Origin: Candidatus Binatia bacterium
Lineage (GTDB): Bacteria > Desulfobacterota > Binatia > UBA9968 > JAJDTQ01
Length of the DNA: 64,000 bases
Direction: 5' to 3'
Assembly: GCA_022824205.1 (NCBI GenBank)
Contig: JAJEAI010000130.1
Location: forward strand, 19,017-83,016
The notes under the pieces are model-generated. The model made no database searches. It saw nothing but the letters and a program-made list of their open reading frames with translations, and was not told the DNA's origin. This document shows, one piece after another, positions 37,084 to 49,800 of this stretch. A program made the position numbers and the translations under genes. The stretch's first letter is position 1. Each line of letters opens with the position of its first letter.

Positions 37084-37101
37084 TCTGCACGAGGGCCTCT
37101 C

Positions 37102-38250
37102 ATGAACGGACCCGCGTTTGAGCACATTCTGGCGTCATTGCACGAGGCGTCGCTGGACGATGCCCACTGGCCGACCGCCTCCGCGCTGATCGACGAGGCC
37201 CTCGGCGTGCACGGCAACTGCATGGGGCTCTTCGACTGGCACTCCCAGGCGGAAGTCCAGCTCTTCTTTGTGGGGTTTTTCTTTCGTGGGCAACGGCGCC
37301 TTGACTTGGAACGCGAATACTACGAGGACTACTTTCCCCTCGACGAACGGTACGCGCGCGCGCAGCAATTCCCCGCCAGCCAGCCGGTCCATATCACCCA
37401 TCTCTACACCGAGGAAGAGTTGAAGAACTCCGTGGTGTACAACGATCTCGCTACCCGCATGCATGCTCAGGACAGCATCAACCTGCGCCTGGACGGACCC
37501 GATGGCTCAACCATATGCTGGGGCATCAACGACCCGGTTGACGGAAACGGCTGGCCGTCCGCCCGGCTTGAATCGATCCAGCGTCTCCTGCCCCATATCC
37601 GGCAATACGTGCGAATGAGACACGCGCTTGCCGCCGCGCGTGCGCTGGGCGCGTCGCTGACGGAACTGCTCGACACCGCCAACGCGGGCATCATCCAGCT
37701 CGACTGGCGCGGGCGTATCCTGGAAGTGAACGACCGCGCCCGGAATTTGCTCCGGACCGGGGACGGCCTGTTCGACGAGCGCGGTTTTCTCTCGGCCCGG
37801 TCGCCGGAGGACAACACCCATCTCCGGGCGCTCCTGAAGCAAGCCCTGCCTCTGTTCAAGAGTCAAGGCGTTGCCGGCTCGGTGATGGTGCGGCGGGAAT
37901 CGGGCCTCCCGCCGTTGGTCCTGCACATAAACCCGGTAAGCCGACACGAGACGGACTTGCGCATTGGGCCGCTGGCGGCGCTCGTGCTGGTCGTGGACCC
38001 GATGGACCGGCCCCGCATCGATCCGGCCAGGGTCGAGGCGGCTCTCGGCCTCACCGGGACGGAGAGCCGGGTAGCGGCGCTGTTGGCCGAAGGCATGAGC
38101 GTCCGTGACATCGCCGCGGCCATGGGCCGGAAGGAAAGCACGATACGCTCGCACGTGAAGCACATGTTCGCCAAGTACCATCTTTCGCGGCAGGCTGACC
38201 TGGTGCGGCTCGTGCTGTCGCTGACCCACTTTCCACCATCCAGAGCCTGA
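37102..38250 (+). CDS. LuxR-family transcriptional regulator
   Basis: The 382-residue protein has a C-terminal LuxR-type helix-turn-helix (about 320-378: GLTGTESRVAALLAEGMSVRDIAAAMGRKESTIRSHVKHMFAKY). The N-terminal 300 residues contain a PAS-like part (about 195-300, ANAGIIQLDWRGRILEVNDRARNLL) and an upstream part with no family that I recognise. There is no receiver domain, so it is probably a one-component sensor and not a two-component partner. ATG 37102 is preferred over TTG 37075. The upstream palindrome and direct repeats may be its own targets. Confidence 0.83.
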   Translation: MNGPAFEHILASLHEASLDDAHWPTASALIDEALGVHGNCMGLFDWHSQAEVQLFFVGFFFRGQRRLDLEREYYEDYFPLDERYARAQQFPASQPVHITHLYTEEELKNSVVYNDLATRMHAQDSINLRLDGPDGSTICWGINDPVDGNGWPSARLESIQRLLPHIRQYVRMRHALAAARALGASLTELLDTANAGIIQLDWRGRILEVNDRARNLLRTGDGLFDERGFLSARSPEDNTHLRALLKQALPLFKSQGVAGSVMVRRESGLPPLVLHINPVSRHETDLRIGPLAALVLVVDPMDRPRIDPARVEAALGLTGTESRVAALLAEGMSVRDIAAAMGRKESTIRSHVKHMFAKYHLSRQADLVRLVLSLTHFPPSRA

Positions 38251-38355
38251 GGGCTGCAGCCGCTAAGCGGCACTGGCGCTCGCGGCGGTACTTGCGCGAA
38301 AGGTGAGTACCTGGGCCGGCACTTCCATAACGAAAACAATGACGGCGGCCTTGCC

Positions 38356-42036
<3,681 letters not shown>

Positions 42037-42130
42037 GCCCTCGCCTGCTCCTTTCCTTCGTGTGCCGCGTCACCAGCAGGCTTGTGGGAATGCGCTCGCA
42101 GACTCACATGCCTGTTTGTGACACGGTACA

Positions 42131-42919
42131 CTAACGCGGCCGCGTCGCCTCCGGCGTGACGTAGGCCGCGGTAATGCCGCCGTCCACCACGAACTCCGTG
42201 CCCGTGACGAAGGACGACTCGTCGCTTGCCAGATAGAGCGCGGCCCGGGCGATCTCCCGGGCCTCGCCGAAACGTCCCATGGGAATGTGCACCAAGCGCC
42301 GCTGTTGCTTGCGCGCGGTGTCGAGAACCTTCATCAGCAACTCGGTGCGCAGCGGCCCGGGGCACAACGCGTTCACGCGAATGTTCTCGCGCGCGTGGAT
42401 CACCGCCAGCTCACGGGTCATGGCCACCACGCCCCCCTTGCTGGCGGTGTAGGCAAGCTGCGGCGTGGCCGCGCCCATGAGGGCGACGAACGAGGCCGTG
42501 TTGATGACCGATCCGCCGCCCGCCCGGCGCAACGCCGGAATCCCGTGCTTGCAGCCCAGGAACACCCCCTTGAGGTTCACCGCCAGGGTCCGGTCCCACA
42601 CCTCCTCCGACGTCGCCACCGCGTCCGCGTCCTCGGCCAGCATGATGCCGGCGTTGTTGAAGAGGACGTGGAGCGCGCCGAATTCAGCTTCCGCCACGGC
42701 CACCATGCTCGCGCAATCGCCGTCCCGGGAAACGTCCGCGCGGCAATACGCCGCCGCGCCGCCGGCCCGCTCGATGCGCCCGGCCAGACGCTTGCCGCTC
42801 CGGTCGTCGACGTCGGCGATGACCACCCGCGCCCCCTCCCGTGCGAACAGCAGCGCGGTCTCCCGGCCGATGCCGCCGGCACCGCCGGTGATGAGTGCGA
42901 CCTTGTCCTTCAAACGCAT
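42131..42919 (-). CDS. Short-chain dehydrogenase/reductase
   Basis: The 262-residue protein is a classical SDR: NAD(P) motif TGGAGGIG (11-18), NNAG, the catalytic serine in INTASFVAL, YTASK for tyrosine and lysine, and the C-terminal VTGTEFVVDGG. An aspartate at the end of the second strand (VIADVDD) favours NAD. Substrate unknown. It lies 94 bases upstream of metH in the same direction, a neighbourhood without obvious functional link. Confidence 0.9.
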   Translation of the reverse strand: MRLKDKVALITGGAGGIGRETALLFAREGARVVIADVDDRSGKRLAGRIERAGGAAAYCRADVSRDGDCASMVAVAEAEFGALHVLFNNAGIMLAEDADAVATSEEVWDRTLAVNLKGVFLGCKHGIPALRRAGGGSVINTASFVALMGAATPQLAYTASKGGVVAMTRELAVIHARENIRVNALCPGPLRTELLMKVLDTARKQQRRLVHIPMGRFGEAREIARAALYLASDESSFVTGTEFVVDGGITAAYVTPEATRPR

Positions 42920-42994
42920 GGCGTTACTCGAACCAATCCGTCATTACCGCGAACAGTCTGTGTCAGACTCCCGAGGCAACGACGCCCCTTTACC

Positions 42995-43112
42995 CGTCAT
43001 TCCCGCGGAAGCGGGAACATTCCCGCGGAAGCGGGAATCCAGGCGGGGTGAGGCCGGGCAATGAGGCCGCCACACCCCCCACCCCTGGATTCCCGCTTCC
43101 GCGGGAATGACG
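42995..43112. mobile_element. MITE-like element, copy 2
   Basis: Arms starting CGTCATTCCCGCGGAAGC (42995) and ending GCGGGAATGACG (43112) flank a core related to the reverse complement of that at 31002-31099. The left arm carries a 20-base tandem duplication of ATTCCCGCGGAAGCGGGAA plus one base (42999-43018 and 43019-43038). Together with the flanks it fills the 301-base gap 42920-43220, in which no gene is visible. Confidence 0.65.
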
Positions 43113-43220
43113 TTTCGGGTGGCGGGTGCCGCTCCCTCTCCGAGCCGAGTTCCTACACGACCGCTTCGCGGGGTTGACGGTATGGCAACGTCTCCCGGAT
43201 ACCTGTTCGGCGGCCTCGGC

Positions 43221-43931
43221 TCAGCGTGTTCCGGCGGCCTCCACCAGGGCGTCGAACAGGCGTTGCTGGATGGGGTCCTCCGCCGCCGTCAACTCGGGAT
43301 GCCACTGCACCGCCACGAGCCAGGGGTGCGCGGGCATCTCCAGCCCCTCGATGGTACCGTCCGGGGCGTGCGCCACGACCTCGAAGCCCGGCGCCACCTG
43401 GCGAACGGCTTGGTGGTGCCACGACATGCACGAGAAGTCCGTGGCGCCCAGAAGCCCGGCCAGCCGGGACGCCGGCTTCACCCGGACCGCGTGAGGCGTG
43501 GGCTCGCGCGGCGGCACGCGGTGGTTCACCGTCTCTCCCACCTCGTCGGGCAGGTGCTCGACCAGGGTGCCGCCCTTGGCGACGTTGAGGATCTGGCTGC
43601 CGCGGCAGATGGCCAGGGTCGGGACCTCCAGGTCGAACACGCGCCGGGCGAGATCGATCTCGGAACGGTCCCGTTCCGGTTCCACCATGTAGATGGTCTC
43701 GTGGTGGCTGCCGCCGTAGAGGTCGGGGTCGAGGTCGCCGCCGCCGCTGAACACCACCGCCTTGAGAAGCGGCAGCACCGCGTCCATGCGCTCCTCACCG
43801 GGCGGCAGCAGCAACGGAATTCCGCCCGCGCGGCGCACCGCGTCGACGTATTCCGCGGGCAGGATGTACCGGTTGTGCGGGCCGCGCCCGTAGGTGGTGA
43901 TGCCGATGAACGGCGCGTCGGTGGCGCGCAT
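43221..43931 (-). CDS. Gamma-glutamyl-gamma-aminobutyrate hydrolase-like peptidase C26
   Basis: The 236-residue protein is a class I glutamine amidotransferase-like hydrolase of the PuuD type. The nucleophile is Cys109 in AICRGSQ, with His211 and Glu213 in VQWHPE. PuuD frees GABA from gamma-glutamyl-GABA in the putrescine pathway. ATG 43931 lies one base past the stop of the upstream glutamine-synthetase-like gene, and the pairing of these two families is a hallmark of gamma-glutamylation pathways. Only these two genes of the Puu set are here. Confidence 0.86.
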   Translation of the reverse strand: MRATDAPFIGITTYGRGPHNRYILPAEYVDAVRRAGGIPLLLPPGEERMDAVLPLLKAVVFSGGGDLDPDLYGGSHHETIYMVEPERDRSEIDLARRVFDLEVPTLAICRGSQILNVAKGGTLVEHLPDEVGETVNHRVPPREPTPHAVRVKPASRLAGLLGATDFSCMSWHHQAVRQVAPGFEVVAHAPDGTIEGLEMPAHPWLVAVQWHPELTAAEDPIQQRLFDALVEAAGTR

Positions 43932-43932
43932 T

Positions 43933-45336
43933 TCAGATCCGCTCGAAATAGCGTTTCCTTTCCCAGTCGGTGACGGCGTCGCGATACTTCCTTTCCTCGG
44001 TGCGAAAGAAATGGACGTAGTGCTCCACCACGTCCGCGCCGAAGTTCTCGCGCGCGAACTCGCTCTCCGCGAACACGTCGGTGGCCTCGCCCAGGGACCC
44101 CGGCATCTGGAGCACGTCGCCGGCGGCGTACAGGTTGCCATCGAAGGCCGGAGGCGGCTCGGTCCGATGGCGGAGGCCGTCCACGCCCGCGGCCAGAGCC
44201 GCGGCATAGGCGAGGTAGGGGTTGCAGTCGGCGCCGGGCACGCGGCACTCGATCCGGGCACCCCTCCCCTGCCCCAGCACCCGGAAGCCGCCGGTGCGGT
44301 TGTCGTGGCTCCAGCCGATGCCCGTGGGCGCCCAGGACTCCGCGCGGTAACGCTTGTAGGAATTGACCGTCGGCGCGTAGAACACCATGGTCTCGGGCAG
44401 ATGCGCCAGCCAGCCGCCGAGGAACCAGCGGAAGACGTCCGAGAACCCACCCGGACCGGTCCCGGCGAAGGCATTCCCGCCGTTGCGCCACAGGCTCAGG
44501 TGCACATGGCAGCTCGACCCGGCCAGCTCGGTGGCGAACTTGGCCATGAAGGTGACGCTGAGCCCCATCTGCTCGGCCACTTCCTTGAGGCACTCCTTGT
44601 AGACGCAGTGGCGGTCGGCCATGGCGAGCACGCCGGCATAGCGCACGTTGAGTTCATGCTGGCCCGGCCCCCACTCGCCCTTGGAGCTTTCCACCGGCAC
44701 GCCCGAGTCCCGCAGGTGGCGCCGCGCGGCGCCGTGGAAGCGTTCCTCCCGGAAACCCTGGAGCACATGGTAGTCCTCGATGTAGCTGCCGGCCGAGGTC
44801 AGGTCCTGGAAGTGCTTTTCCGCCGCCTGCCGGTAGGAGTTCTCGAAGAGATAGTACTCCAGCTCCGACCCTGCCATGACCTCGTACCCCAGGGAGCGGG
44901 CGCGCCGCAGTTGGCCGCGGAGCACCGACCGGGGCGCTTCCGCCACCAGTTCGTGGGAGACGGTCTCCTTGACGTCGCACAGTACGAGCGCGGTCCGGTC
45001 CTGCCAGCTCAGGCGCCGCAGGGTCGTCAGGTCCGGCACCAGGTGGATGTCGCCGTAACCGCGCTTCCAGTTGGCCAAGCGGTACCCCTGCACCGGCTCC
45101 ATCTCCATGTCCACGGTCAGCAGGTAGTCGCAGGCGTGGGTGCCTCCCGCGGCCGCGGTGTCGAGAAAGAACTCCGCGTCCAGGCGCTTGCCCAGGAGCC
45201 GGCCGTAGAGGTCGGTGAACGCCACCACCACCGTGTCCACCTGGCCCACCGCCACCGCTTCCTGGAGTTGGTCGAGGCTGAACATGCCCGTCACCGGGGC
45301 CACCCCGTTCTCTCTTCTCTGTTCCTGTTTCGCCAT
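43933..45336 (-). CDS. Glutamine synthetase family protein (gamma-glutamylamine synthetase-like)
   Basis: The 467-residue protein has the glutamine synthetase fold: N-terminal beta-grasp (about 15-115) and C-terminal catalytic domain with GSELEYYLF, GPGQHELNV, and the ATP/metal segment SSCHVHLSLW, then YAPTVNSYKRY and RIECRVPGADCNPYLAYAA. Class and neighbours (C26 hydrolase) point to a PuuA-like ligase that joins glutamate to an amine rather than to ammonia. It is transcribed divergently from the TAXI-TRAP genes across a 291-base gap holding a perfect palindrome. Confidence 0.85.
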   Translation of the reverse strand: MAKQEQRRENGVAPVTGMFSLDQLQEAVAVGQVDTVVVAFTDLYGRLLGKRLDAEFFLDTAAAGGTHACDYLLTVDMEMEPVQGYRLANWKRGYGDIHLVPDLTTLRRLSWQDRTALVLCDVKETVSHELVAEAPRSVLRGQLRRARSLGYEVMAGSELEYYLFENSYRQAAEKHFQDLTSAGSYIEDYHVLQGFREERFHGAARRHLRDSGVPVESSKGEWGPGQHELNVRYAGVLAMADRHCVYKECLKEVAEQMGLSVTFMAKFATELAGSSCHVHLSLWRNGGNAFAGTGPGGFSDVFRWFLGGWLAHLPETMVFYAPTVNSYKRYRAESWAPTGIGWSHDNRTGGFRVLGQGRGARIECRVPGADCNPYLAYAAALAAGVDGLRHRTEPPPAFDGNLYAAGDVLQMPGSLGEATDVFAESEFARENFGADVVEHYVHFFRTEERKYRDAVTDWERKRYFERI

Positions 45337-45466
45337 GGTCTTTATCGCCCGGCGGACAGCGCGAATCCCGGACCCTTCAGGACTTCCTATCCCAGTATCC
45401 GGCAAATATCCACTGACGGGTCGCTGCCATGGACGGGCACGGCTTTTCCCCGCCACACGATTCCCT

Positions 45467-45489
45467 CGCCATAACGAGCAGTTATGGCG
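45467..45489. promoter_or_regulatory. Palindromic operator candidate between divergent genes
   Basis: CGCCATAAC (45467-45475), GAGCA, GTTATGGCG (45481-45489) is a perfect nine-base-pair inverted repeat. It lies between the glutamine-synthetase-like gene and the TAXI gene, where a dimeric repressor could control both. No regulator gene is adjacent. Confidence 0.5.
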
Positions 45490-45627
45490 TGGCGCCCCGG
45501 TCACGATTCGCGAGATCGCCGTGCGAAGCGACCTGTTCAGGTTGCAATGCCTTACCTGATGTGGCATGGACACGACTGTTGGTTTCAAGGATCTGGTTGC
45601 CTTAACCTTAACTCGAAGGAGGTTCCC

Positions 45628-46596
45628 ATGAAGCGTTTTCTCGTATTTGTGCTGGGTCTGGCGCTATGCGGCACCCTGACCATGACGGCCAAGGACGCGT
45701 CCGCACAGAACTTCCTGGTCATCGGCGGCGGCTCCACGACCGGCGTCTATTACCAGGTGGCTTTGAACATCTGCAAGATCGTCAACGACAAACTCGGCGC
45801 CAAGGGATACAACTGCATCGGCCGTCCGGCGCTCGGATCGGTCTTCAACATCAGGTCCATCCAGCGGGGGCTGCTGAACTACGGCGTGGCCCAGTCGGAC
45901 CGCGTCTGGCAGGCCGCCAACGGCATGAAGGACTGGAAAGGCAAGGCCGACAAGGGACTGCGCACGGTCTTCACCGTCCATCCCGAGGTGATCATGCTCG
46001 TCACCCGCAAGGACACGGGCATCAAGTCCATCGCGGACCTCAAGGGCAAGCGCGTCAACATCGGCAACCCGGGATCGGGACAGCGGGGCAACGCTGAGGA
46101 TGTGCTACGCCTCTCGGGCATCGACAAGGACAAGGACATCAAGGCCGAAGGCCTGCAGCAGAACGAGGCCAACCGCGCGCTGGTGGACAAGAAGATCGAT
46201 GCGTTCTTCTACACCATCGGCGTTCCCTGGGGCGGCGGCCTGGAAATCGCCAACAGCACCGCCATCGACATCGTTCCGGTGAACACCGCAGCGATCAAGA
46301 AGCTGGTGGCGGACAACCCCTACTACGTCATGACCCAAATACCCGGCGGGACCTACAAGGGCGTGGACAACGACGTTGAAACCTATGCCGTGAAGGCGAC
46401 CTTCGTCACCGGCGAGAAGGAGTCGGCCGACTCGGTGTACACCGTAGTCAAGACGATCTTCGAGAACCTCGACACGCTCCGCAACTCGTACGCCAACTTC
46501 AAGCACCTGCAGCCGAAGGACATGTTGGGCGGCCTCTCGGCGCCGTTGCATGACGGAGCCATGAAGTACTACAAGGAGAAGGGTTGGCTGAAATAG
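45628..46596 (+). CDS. TAXI-family TRAP transporter solute receptor
   Basis: The 322-residue protein is a periplasmic TAXI-type binding protein of a TRAP transporter, often for glutamate, 2-oxoglutarate or other organic acids. A signal peptide covers 1-26 (cleavage ASA-Q). The core starts NFLVIGGGSTTGVYYQVALNICKIV and continues with DLKGKRVNIGNPGSGQRGNAEDVL. AAGGAGG precedes ATG 45628. The fused permease gene follows after 111 bases that hold a strong stem-loop. Confidence 0.92.
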   Translation: MKRFLVFVLGLALCGTLTMTAKDASAQNFLVIGGGSTTGVYYQVALNICKIVNDKLGAKGYNCIGRPALGSVFNIRSIQRGLLNYGVAQSDRVWQAANGMKDWKGKADKGLRTVFTVHPEVIMLVTRKDTGIKSIADLKGKRVNIGNPGSGQRGNAEDVLRLSGIDKDKDIKAEGLQQNEANRALVDKKIDAFFYTIGVPWGGGLEIANSTAIDIVPVNTAAIKKLVADNPYYVMTQIPGGTYKGVDNDVETYAVKATFVTGEKESADSVYTVVKTIFENLDTLRNSYANFKHLQPKDMLGGLSAPLHDGAMKYYKEKGWLK

Positions 46597-46620
46597 CCGA
46601 CTCCTTCCCCGAAATGACGA

Positions 46621-46664
46621 ACCGTCCGGGGCGCGGGCGGCAACGCCCGCCCCCGGGCCGGTTC
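46621..46664 (+). other. Long GC stem-loop between TAXI and permease genes
   Basis: The RNA can fold into a stem of about 18 base pairs: GCGGGCG/CGCCCGC closed by loop GCAA (a GNRA tetraloop), extended by GGGG/CCCC and, after small bulges, AACC/GGTT. There is no T run. Such a structure may protect the upstream mRNA so that the binding protein is made in excess of the permease; that role is inference. Confidence 0.6.
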
Positions 46665-46707
46665 ACTTGACGGAAACACCAACGGCACAGGCCAGCCAGG
46701 CGGCCCC

Positions 46708-48879
46708 GTGAGTTCATCCGATCGCGACGACACTGCCGGCGAGACCGTCGACCTCGAAGCGCTGGCCGAGTTGGGCGAGGGCGAAGGAAAGACCCGTTCC
46801 CCCGGCGGACCGATCGGGGGGTTCCTGTGGCTGCTTGCGCTCTCCTGGTCCCTGTTTCAACTCCGCATCGCCTACGATCCCATCAACTCCGTCATCGCCC
46901 GCAGCATCCACCTGACCTTCGCCGTGTTGCTGGTCTACCTGGCGTTCCCGGCCATTCGGCGGACCGCGACGCTGGAGCGCCTGAACGCCCTGATGCAGCA
47001 GTTGTTTCCGGGCCGGCGCAAGCGGGATCCGGTCAAGATTCCCTGGTACGACTTCATCATCGCGGCCCTGGCGGCCTGCGGCACCGCGTACCTCGCGTGG
47101 GACTACGCAGGGATCATCGAACGTTCCGGGCTCCCGCTGGCGCGCGACGTTTGGATCGGCGGGGCATTCGTCCTTCTGCTGCTCGAGTCGGCGCGGCGCT
47201 CCCTGGGGCTGGCGCTGCCGGCGCTGGGAACGGTCTTCCTGGTCTACTGCTTCGTCGGTCCGTACCTGCCCAGGTTTCTGGCCCACCCCGGGATTCCCTT
47301 CGAATTCGTCGTCGACCACATGTACCTGTCGGACAGCGGCATCTGGGGCGTGCCCTTGGGCGTATCCACGGATTTCGTATTCCTGTTCGTGCTGTTCGGG
47401 GCGCTCCTGGACCGGGCGGGAGCGGCGGAGTACTTCGTGCAGGTGGCATACGCCATGGTGGGCCGTTTCCGCGGCGGACCGGCCAAGGCCGCGGTGCTCG
47501 CCTCGGGCCTGACCGGCATGGTGTCCGGCTCGTCCATCGCCAACGTGGCCACCACGGGGACCTTCACCATCCCGCTGATGAAGCGAGTGGGACTTCCGGC
47601 CTACAAGGCCGGGGCGGTGGAAGTCGGCGCCAGCACCAACGGGCAGCTCCTGCCGCCGGTCATGGGCGCGGCCGCCTTCATCATGGCGGAGTTTCTGGGG
47701 CTTCCGTACATCGACGTCGTCACGGCCGCGGCCATACCGGCGGTGCTCTCATACATCGCCCTGCTCTACGTGGTCCACCTCGAAGCGCTCAAACTGAACT
47801 TGAGCGCGATACCCCAGGAAGAGTTGCCGCCGTTCTGGATCACGTTCCTCAAGGGCGTCCACTTCCTGATTCCTATCCTGGCGCTGATCTACACACTGGT
47901 CATTCTCCGGTTCTCCGCGATCTCGGCGGCGTTCAATGCCATTCTCCTGACCCTGGCCATCATGGTCATACAACGGGTGGTGCAGAGTTGCGCGGCGGTG
48001 CTCCGACCCTCACCGGACAACCCGGCACCCGGCTCCCTCGTGCAGGCGGTATTGCAGGGTCTGGCCGTCAGCATCCGGGAGATCCTGCAGGGCTGCGTGT
48101 CCGGCGCCCGCAACATGGCGCCCATCGCGGTGGCCACGGCGGCCGCCGGCATCATCGTCGGCACGGTCACCCTGACGGGCCTCAGCAGCCGGTTCATCGA
48201 GGCCATCGAGATCATCTCCCTGGGCAACGTGGTGCTCATGCTGATCCTGACCGCGGTCACCAGCCTGATCCTGGGCATGGGCCTCCCCACCACCGCCAAC
48301 TATATCGTCATGGCCACTCTGACGGCGCCGGTGATCGTGACCCTGGGCGGTCAGGCCGGCCTGGTAATCCCGGTGCTGGCGGCTCATCTGTTCGTCTTCT
48401 ACTTCGGGATTCTGGCCGACGACACGCCGCCGGTGGGCCTTGCAGCCTTCGCGGCCTCGGCCATCGCCGGCTCCGACCCCATAAGAACCGGAATCCAGGG
48501 GTTTACCTACGACCTGCGTACGGCCATCCTGCCGTTCGTCTTCATCTTCAACCTGGAGCTGCTGCTGATCGCCGGCGTGGCGTCCGACGGCGCCATCATC
48601 TGGCTGACGGACATGTTCTCGGTTGTCTGGGTGATACTCAACGGCCTCGTGGCCATGATGGCCTTTGCCGCGGCCATGCAGGGCTTCTTCGCCGACCGTT
48701 GCGGCTGGCCCGAGCGGATTCTGCTCTTGGCCATCTGCGTCGCCGCCTTCCGCCCCGCCCTGCTCGTGGGCGACACCGACTCGCTGCGCATGGCCGTGCA
48801 GTTCGGTGCGTGGGTCGTGTTCGCCGGGCTGTATCTGCTGCAGAGGAGAAGACGCGGAACCGGGCTCGCGGCGGCGTAG
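46708..48879 (+). CDS. TRAP transporter fused permease (DctQ-DctM type)
   Basis: The 723-residue membrane protein fuses the small and large TRAP permease subunits, as usual for TAXI systems. An N-terminal cytoplasmic part (1-40) leads to about four helices of the small-subunit type (40-190) and then the large DctM-like part with ASGLTGMVSGSSIANVATTGTFTIPLMKR-type and GASTNGQLLPPVMGAAAFIMAEFLG-type motifs and a later repeat, LGMGLPTTANYIVMATL. It uses GTG 46708. It works with the receptor just upstream, energised by sodium or protons. Confidence 0.92.
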   Translation: MSSSDRDDTAGETVDLEALAELGEGEGKTRSPGGPIGGFLWLLALSWSLFQLRIAYDPINSVIARSIHLTFAVLLVYLAFPAIRRTATLERLNALMQQLFPGRRKRDPVKIPWYDFIIAALAACGTAYLAWDYAGIIERSGLPLARDVWIGGAFVLLLLESARRSLGLALPALGTVFLVYCFVGPYLPRFLAHPGIPFEFVVDHMYLSDSGIWGVPLGVSTDFVFLFVLFGALLDRAGAAEYFVQVAYAMVGRFRGGPAKAAVLASGLTGMVSGSSIANVATTGTFTIPLMKRVGLPAYKAGAVEVGASTNGQLLPPVMGAAAFIMAEFLGLPYIDVVTAAAIPAVLSYIALLYVVHLEALKLNLSAIPQEELPPFWITFLKGVHFLIPILALIYTLVILRFSAISAAFNAILLTLAIMVIQRVVQSCAAVLRPSPDNPAPGSLVQAVLQGLAVSIREILQGCVSGARNMAPIAVATAAAGIIVGTVTLTGLSSRFIEAIEIISLGNVVLMLILTAVTSLILGMGLPTTANYIVMATLTAPVIVTLGGQAGLVIPVLAAHLFVFYFGILADDTPPVGLAAFAASAIAGSDPIRTGIQGFTYDLRTAILPFVFIFNLELLLIAGVASDGAIIWLTDMFSVVWVILNGLVAMMAFAAAMQGFFADRCGWPERILLLAICVAAFRPALLVGDTDSLRMAVQFGAWVVFAGLYLLQRRRRGTGLAAA

Positions 48880-48944
48880 CCGTATCAGCCGCCGGCATGC
48901 TCACAAGGACAAACTCAACACTCAACGACGGAGGACACTCGAAC

Positions 48945-49673
48945 ATGGCGGACACGATTCCCTATCTCGTAGACGAGAACGATCCCGAGTTGGACTCGGG
49001 AATGGTCGAATACGGTAGCTGCACCGGCTACCTGTCGCGCCCCAAGGACGGCGCGAATTTGGGCTCGGTCATCGTGATTCACGAGAACGTCGGCTTGGTG
49101 GACCATATCAAGGACGTGGCACGGCACTTCGCCAAGGAGGGTTATGCCGCGTTGGCTCCGGACCTGCTGCAACGCACCGGCGGCACCGCGCAGTACACGA
49201 CCTCGCAGGACGCCATCGCCGCCATCCGTAGCCTCGATCCGGCAGGTTGCGTGGAGGATTTGACCCGCACCCTCGAGTATCTCAAGGGCCAGGGCTTCGC
49301 CAACGGCAAGGTCGGGGTGGTGGGTTACTGCTGGGGCGGCGGCCAATCCCTCAACTTCGCCACCAAGTGCAACCAACTCAACGCCGCGGTGGTGTACTAC
49401 GGCCGCAACCCCGATCCGCTGGACCAGGTGGCCAACATCACCTGCCCGCTCATGGGCAACTACGCCGAGGACGACCCCAACATCATGCCCGGCATCGAGC
49501 CCCTCAAGACGGAACTGGCCAAACACGGCAAGAGCATCGACCTCAAGATCCACGGCAACGGCGCCAAGCACGCGTTCAACAACAACACCAACGCCGACCG
49601 CTGGCACCCCGACGCCGCCAAGGACGCATGGCAGCGGACGGCGGATTTCTTCAAGGCCAACCTGTCGGGCTGA
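48945..49673 (+). CDS. Dienelactone hydrolase family protein
   Basis: The 242-residue protein is a dienelactone hydrolase. The nucleophile is the cysteine in VVGYCWGGG, the usual residue for this family, with a histidine in GAKHAFNNNT. Members open lactone rings in aromatic catabolism or act as esterases. It has GGAGG a short way upstream of ATG 48945 and follows the permease by 65 bases, so it is probably in the transporter transcript and may act on the imported compound. Confidence 0.88.
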   Translation: MADTIPYLVDENDPELDSGMVEYGSCTGYLSRPKDGANLGSVIVIHENVGLVDHIKDVARHFAKEGYAALAPDLLQRTGGTAQYTTSQDAIAAIRSLDPAGCVEDLTRTLEYLKGQGFANGKVGVVGYCWGGGQSLNFATKCNQLNAAVVYYGRNPDPLDQVANITCPLMGNYAEDDPNIMPGIEPLKTELAKHGKSIDLKIHGNGAKHAFNNNTNADRWHPDAAKDAWQRTADFFKANLSG

Positions 49674-49687
49674 CCGACCGCTCAACG

Positions 49688-49727
49688 GGCGGACTTGGCA
49701 ATGGACGTGGACCTTGCCGAGTCCGCC
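49688..49727 (+). terminator. Strong hairpin after the dienelactone hydrolase gene
   Basis: GGCGGACTTGGCAA (49688-49701) pairs with TTGCCGAGTCCGCC (49714-49727) over 14 positions including one G-T wobble, with a 12-base loop. It lies 15 bases past the stop. The following bases are TTCCTCCCC, so the termination signal lacks a T run. Confidence 0.55.
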
Positions 49728-49761
49728 TTCCTCCCCACGCTCGCTTGTCGACCTTGTGAGT

Positions 49762-49797
49762 CGTACTTTACATTTGGACGGACAGATGTAAAGTACG
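49762..49797. promoter_or_regulatory. 12-base inverted repeat ahead of the DUF4143 ATPase
   Basis: CGTACTTTACAT (49762-49773) and ATGTAAAGTACG (49786-49797) are perfect complements separated by 12 bases, ending three bases before the ATG. It could be an operator or a hairpin that hides the start codon. There is no separate Shine-Dalgarno sequence between it and the ATG. Confidence 0.6.
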
Positions 49798-49800
49798 GCT

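Noticed and set aside
38251..38355. Terminator between luxR-type gene and metH
   Set aside because: Only a five-base stem (GCCGC/GCGGC) without a T run is visible.
42037..42130. Cobalamin riboswitch ahead of metH
   Set aside because: The gap is only 94 bases and shows neither the B12-box nor the expected arms.
43221..45336. Complete putrescine degradation (Puu) cluster
   Set aside because: Only the ligase-like and hydrolase-like genes are present; puuB, puuC and puuP equivalents are missing from the window.
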